Below, one piece after another: positions 6,872 through 9,777 of a stretch of 9,777 bases of DNA. Location of the stretch: the NCBI GenBank assembly GCA_001830475.1, contig MIAC01000013.1, positions 1 to 9,777 of the forward strand, written 5' to 3'. The notes beneath the pieces were generated by a model. That model saw only the letters and a program-made list of their open reading frames with translations. It had not been told where the DNA came from and made no database searches. The stretch is from Rhodospirillales bacterium RIFCSPLOWO2_12_FULL_67_15. GTDB taxonomy: Bacteria; Pseudomonadota; Alphaproteobacteria; Rhodospirillales; 2-12-FULL-67-15. Numbering within the stretch: the stretch's first letter is position 1; the number at the start of each line of letters is the position of its first letter. A program made the translations under genes and the position numbers.

Positions 6872-8442
6872 TGGTCGACGCCATCATCATCGGCGGCGGC
6901 CACAATGGCCTGGTGTGCGCCGCGTACCTCGCGCGCGCCGGAAAAAAGGTCCTCGTGCTCGAGCGGCGCGAGCGCGTCGGCGGCGCGGCGCTCACCGAAG
7001 AGGTCTTTCCCGGTTTCCGCTTCTCGGTGTTTTCCTATGTCGGGAGCCTCCTGCGGCCCGAGATCGTCCGCGAGCTGGAGCTTGCGCGCCACGGCCTGCA
7101 GATCCTGCCGCTCGAATCCACGCTGACGCCGCTGCCGAACGGCGATTACCTCGCGCAGTGGAGCGACCCGGACCGGAACCGGCGGGAGCTCGCCCGCCAT
7201 TCGCCGCGCGACGCGGAGGCGTACGACGAGTTCGGCCGGCTCATGCATGAAATGGCGCGCGCCGTGAAGCCGTTGCTCGGGATGATTCCGCCCGACCCGG
7301 CTTCGCTCGCGCCGCGCGAGCTGCTTGGCCTGGCGCGGCTCGGGCGCACCCTGCGCAGCCTCGGCGCGGAGAAATTTCACGCGCTCGCGAAGCTTCTCAC
7401 GATGAGCTCGGCCGACTACCTCGACGAATGGTTCGAGTGCGAGGCGCTGAAGGCGACCAAAGCCGCGAGCGGGATCATCGGGACGCTCGCCGGGCCGCGC
7501 TCGCCGGGGACGGCCTACGTGCTGCTGCACCACTACATGGGCGAGATCGACGGCGTGTTTCGGGCCTGGGGATTCGCGAAAGGCGGCAATGGCTCGGTGA
7601 GCGAAGCGATCGCCGGCGCGGCGCGCTCGTTCGGCGCGCAGATTCGCACGAACGCGCCGGTCGCGCGGGTGCTCGTCGCAGGCGGCCGCGCCAAGGGCGT
7701 GGCGCTGGAGAGCGGTGAGGAGATCGCGGCGAAGCTCGTGGTGTCGGGCGCCGATCCGCGGTGCACGTTTCTCGGTCTGGTGGGAGAGAAGCACCTGCCC
7801 GCCGACTTCGTGCAGGCGATCCGCCGCTACCGGTTGCGCGGCTCCTCGGGCAAGGTGAATCTCGCGCTCGCCGAGCTTCCTGACTTCACCTGCCTGCCGG
7901 GCAAAGGGCCGCATCTGCGCGGCGCGATCTCGATCAGCCCGAGCATCGAGTATCTCGAGCGCGCCTACGACGAGGCGAAGTACGGCGAGTTCTCGCGCCG
8001 CCCGTATCTCGACGTCATCCTCCCCTCGATGATCGATCCGTCGATGGCGCCTCCGGGCAGGCACGTGATGTCGATCTTCGTGCAGTACGCGCCGTACCAC
8101 CTGAACGGCGGCTGGACCGATGCGCGCCGCGAGGCCTTCGGCGACACCGTGATCGATACGCTCGCCGAGTACGCGCCGAACCTGAAGGCGGCGATCCTGC
8201 ACCGGCAGGTGATCACGCCGGCCGACATCGAGCGCATCGTGGGCTTGAGCGAGGGGAACATCTTCCAGGGCGAGCTCTCGCTCGAGCAGATGTTCTTCCT
8301 GCGGCCGGCGCCCGCGTGGGCGAATTACCGCACGCCGATCCGCGGGCTTTACCAATGCGGGGCGGGCACGCATCCGGGCGGCGGGGTGATGGGGGCGTCC
8401 GGTCGGAACGCGGCGCGCGCGATTCTGCGCGAAGGCGGCTGA
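6871..8442 (+). CDS. FAD-dependent oxidoreductase, PYROXD2/phytoene desaturase-like
   Basis: A 523-residue flavoprotein of the CrtI/amine-oxidase superfamily, closest in style to PYROXD2-type proteins. The N-terminal Rossmann dinucleotide motif IIIGGGHNGLVCAAYLARAG (5-24, G8-x-G10-x-x-G13) is followed by VLVLER, with Glu31 to hold the FAD ribose. Further motifs are RVGGAALTEEVFPGF (35-49), GGNGSVSEAIA (238-248) and the C-terminal FAD motif YQCGAGTHPGGGVMGASGRNAA (494-515). Length is normal. No transmembrane segment or signal peptide is seen. Its ATG overlaps the GcvT-like stop (TGATG), so the two are probably co-translated and work together. No carotenoid genes are nearby, so a pigment role is unlikely. 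Amine or C-N/C-C oxidation of an imported compound is an inference. It ends the operon, 25 bases from the convergent kinase gene. Confidence 0.92.
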   Translation: MVDAIIIGGGHNGLVCAAYLARAGKKVLVLERRERVGGAALTEEVFPGFRFSVFSYVGSLLRPEIVRELELARHGLQILPLESTLTPLPNGDYLAQWSDPDRNRRELARHSPRDAEAYDEFGRLMHEMARAVKPLLGMIPPDPASLAPRELLGLARLGRTLRSLGAEKFHALAKLLTMSSADYLDEWFECEALKATKAASGIIGTLAGPRSPGTAYVLLHHYMGEIDGVFRAWGFAKGGNGSVSEAIAGAARSFGAQIRTNAPVARVLVAGGRAKGVALESGEEIAAKLVVSGADPRCTFLGLVGEKHLPADFVQAIRRYRLRGSSGKVNLALAELPDFTCLPGKGPHLRGAISISPSIEYLERAYDEAKYGEFSRRPYLDVILPSMIDPSMAPPGRHVMSIFVQYAPYHLNGGWTDARREAFGDTVIDTLAEYAPNLKAAILHRQVITPADIERIVGLSEGNIFQGELSLEQMFFLRPAPAWANYRTPIRGLYQCGAGTHPGGGVMGASGRNAARAILREGG

Positions 8443-8467
8443 GACCGGTCCCGCGCCGGATCCGCGT
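8443..8467. other. Convergent junction, no clear terminator
   Basis: Only 25 bases separate the stops of the plus-strand oxidoreductase gene and the minus-strand kinase gene. Short palindromes (GACCGGTC and CGGATCCG) are present, but there is no GC stem followed by a T-run in either direction, so an intrinsic terminator is not supported. Transcripts from the two units may read into each other. Confidence 0.3.
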
Positions 8468-9777
8468 TTAGCGTGCGTCGGACCGCGGCAGGGTGAGAAT
8501 CGCCTCCAGTCCGCCGCCGGGCCGGTTTTTCAAAGTCAGATCGCCGCCGTGGGCGCGGGCGATATTGCGCGCGATGCCCAGGCCGAGCCCGGTTCCGCCG
8601 GTCTCGCGGCTGCGCGAGGATTCACCCCTGAAGAAAGGCTCGAACGCGTGTTCGAGCTCCCCCTCTGCAATGCCGGGTCCTTCGTCCAGCACGCGGATCG
8701 TGACCCGCTCTGCCCCTTCCTCTGCCTTGATTGTCGCGCGCCTGCCGTAGCGAATCGCGTTGTCGACGAGATTGGTAAGGCAGTGGCGCAGCGCCAGCGG
8801 TCTGCCGCTGAAGGAATGCTCGAGCCGGCCTTCGACCTCGACCGTGTTCCCCATGTCCTGGTAATCGGTCTGCAGGCTCTCCAGCAGCGCCGTGAAGTCC
8901 ACGCGCTGCACGGGTTCGCTTGCGCTCGCATCGCGCATGAAGTCCAGGGTCTGGATGACCATCGACTCCATTTCCTCGAGGTCCTTCGAGAACCTGGTGC
9001 GAAGCGCCTCGTCGTCCAGCATTTCGGTGCGCAGTCGCAGCCGCGTGATCGGCGTCTTCAGGTCGTGCGACATGGCCGTAAGAACGCGGGTCCGTTCAGC
9101 GATGGAGCGCGACAGGCGCCCCTGCATGTTATTGAATGCTCGGGCGGCGCGCCGGGCTTCGACCGGCCCGGTCTCGGGCAGCGGAGGGCGATTGATGTCC
9201 TCGCCCAGCTTCTCCGCCGCGGTCGCCAGCGCCGAGAGCGGGCCGGTCACCCAGCGCACTGCCACGAGCGACAGCGCGACCACGGTACCAAGGAGCACCA
9301 GCAGCGTCAGGGCGAGGCGCAGCGGCATTCCCGCGGCCTCGGGGGAAACGAACGAATCGAAGGTCACCACGGCCCCGTCGCGAAGCACGACCTGCACCAC
9401 GAAAAACATGCTCTCCGGGTGCATCATCTGCATCCCGGCGCCGGACATGAGGCCCTGCATCATCTGCATTCCGGCTCCGGCCATGGGGCCCTGCATCATC
9501 GGCATGCCCGGCGGACTTCTCTGCCCTCGCTGTCCGTAGCGCGCCGGAATCTCCGCTGCCCTCACCACCTGAACCTGCATGCCTTCTCCGAGGGCGTAGC
9601 GCAATACGGTTCCGAACATCGAAAGCCGGAAGTCGGCCTCCGGCGGCTCACTGTCCGGCGCCATCCGAGGCCGGTCGAGCGAAATCGCGAGCGGCGGGGT
9701 ATTGAAGACCGAGACGATCCTGCGGCGTTCCTCGGGGGAGACCGAATCGAGCAGCCTGCTGATGTCCGCGATGCGCT
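8468..9777 (-). CDS. EnvZ-type sensor histidine kinase, N-terminus cut by window edge
   Basis: An inner-membrane two-component sensor. An internal Met codon exists at 9664, but the frame stays open to the window edge. The 37 extra codons (RIADISRLLDSVSPEERRRI and onward) look like the usual start of the periplasmic domain in EnvZ-like kinases, so the true start lies beyond 9777. Numbering from the 9664 Met: a periplasmic domain with a Met-rich repeat at 54-86, one transmembrane helix at about 113-136, HAMP at about 137-190, and phospho-acceptor His200 in MSHDLKTPITRLR. ATPase motifs are LTNLVDNAIRYG (N-box, Asn302), DEGPGIAEG and GGTGLGLGIA. All catalytic elements are intact. A partner response regulator is expected just upstream, outside the window. 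It converges on the FAD oxidoreductase gene and is probably unrelated to that operon. The signal is unknown; the Met-rich stretch suggests metal (inference). Confidence 0.94.
   Translation of the reverse strand, partial: RIADISRLLDSVSPEERRRIVSVFNTPPLAISLDRPRMAPDSEPPEADFRLSMFGTVLRYALGEGMQVQVVRAAEIPARYGQRGQRSPPGMPMMQGPMAGAGMQMMQGLMSGAGMQMMHPESMFFVVQVVLRDGAVVTFDSFVSPEAAGMPLRLALTLLVLLGTVVALSLVAVRWVTGPLSALATAAEKLGEDINRPPLPETGPVEARRAARAFNNMQGRLSRSIAERTRVLTAMSHDLKTPITRLRLRTEMLDDEALRTRFSKDLEEMESMVIQTLDFMRDASASEPVQRVDFTALLESLQTDYQDMGNTVEVEGRLEHSFSGRPLALRHCLTNLVDNAIRYGRRATIKAEEGAERVTIRVLDEGPGIAEGELEHAFEPFFRGESSRSRETGGTGLGLGIARNIARAHGGDLTLKNRPGGGLEAILTLPRSDAR
9421..9510 (-). repeat. 36-bp in-frame tandem repeat coding a Met-rich 12-residue unit
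   Basis: Two full 36-base copies (9421-9456 and 9457-9492) differ at four positions, and a partial third copy follows to about 9510. The unit length is a multiple of three, so the kinase frame is kept. In protein order the units read GMPMMQGPMAGA, GMQMMQGLMSGA, then GMQMMHPE. The repeat lies in the extracytoplasmic sensor domain just before the membrane helix, and likely arose by local duplication. Confidence 0.9.

Noticed and set aside
6676..8373. A 565-codon open frame on the minus strand
   Set aside because: It is antisense to the FAD oxidoreductase gene, which has intact FAD motifs at both ends. The shadow is Arg/Ala-rich with no recognisable domain.
6871..8442. Carotenoid phytoene desaturase (crtI)
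   Set aside because: The fold is shared, but there is no crtB or other carotenoid gene nearby and the motifs look PYROXD2-like.
8443..8467. Palindromes GACCGGTC and CGGATCCG as a bidirectional terminator
   Set aside because: The stems are self-palindromes without a loop and no T-run follows in either direction.

Overview
The window is GC-rich (roughly two thirds G+C by eye) and densely coded, with purine-rich Shine-Dalgarno sites and ATGA/TGATG start-stop overlaps. Gene content points to a proteobacterium, most likely a betaproteobacterium (Burkholderiales-like); this assignment is inferred from protein style and gene order, not from a marker gene. There are eleven protein genes, two of them cut by the window edges. 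I found no RNA genes, insertion sequences, CRISPR arrays or intergenic stretches above about 110 bases.

Left half, minus strand, read from 4706 leftwards: one operon for a complete high-affinity ABC importer of the branched-chain amino acid (HAAT/Liv) type. The order is periplasmic binding protein (3570-4706), permease LivH (2667-3542), permease LivM (1719-2657), ATPase LivG (958-1722) and ATPase LivF (257-958). The same transcript appears to continue into a hotdog thioesterase of the fluoroacetyl-CoA thioesterase (FlK) type, cut by the left edge (1-224). Its Thr/Glu/His catalytic triad is present with exact FlK spacing. The liv labels give the transporter architecture only; the substrate cannot be read from the sequence.

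Middle and right, plus strand, from about 4812 to 8442: a divergent, tightly packed operon. It encodes a GNAT acetyltransferase, an Rrf2-type regulator without the Fe-S cysteines, a GcvT-like aminomethyltransferase-family protein, and a PYROXD2/CrtI-type FAD oxidoreductase. The gene boundaries are a 4-base overlap, a 9-base gap and a 1-base overlap. The two divergent operons share a region of about 105 bases (4707-4811) with two short inverted repeats, a plausible site for the locally encoded Rrf2 protein. The simplest reading is an import-and-catabolism cluster: the ABC system brings in a small (amino-acid-like or methylated) compound, and the FAD enzyme plus the folate-fold GcvT-like protein oxidise it and transfer a one-carbon unit. 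The substrate and reaction are unknown; this is the best candidate for an undescribed system here.

Right edge, minus strand (8468-9777): an EnvZ-type sensor histidine kinase, cut at its N-terminus and convergent with the FAD oxidoreductase gene. It is probably a separate unit. Its extracytoplasmic domain carries a methionine-rich tandem repeat (12 Met in 33 residues) resembling copper/silver-binding Met motifs.
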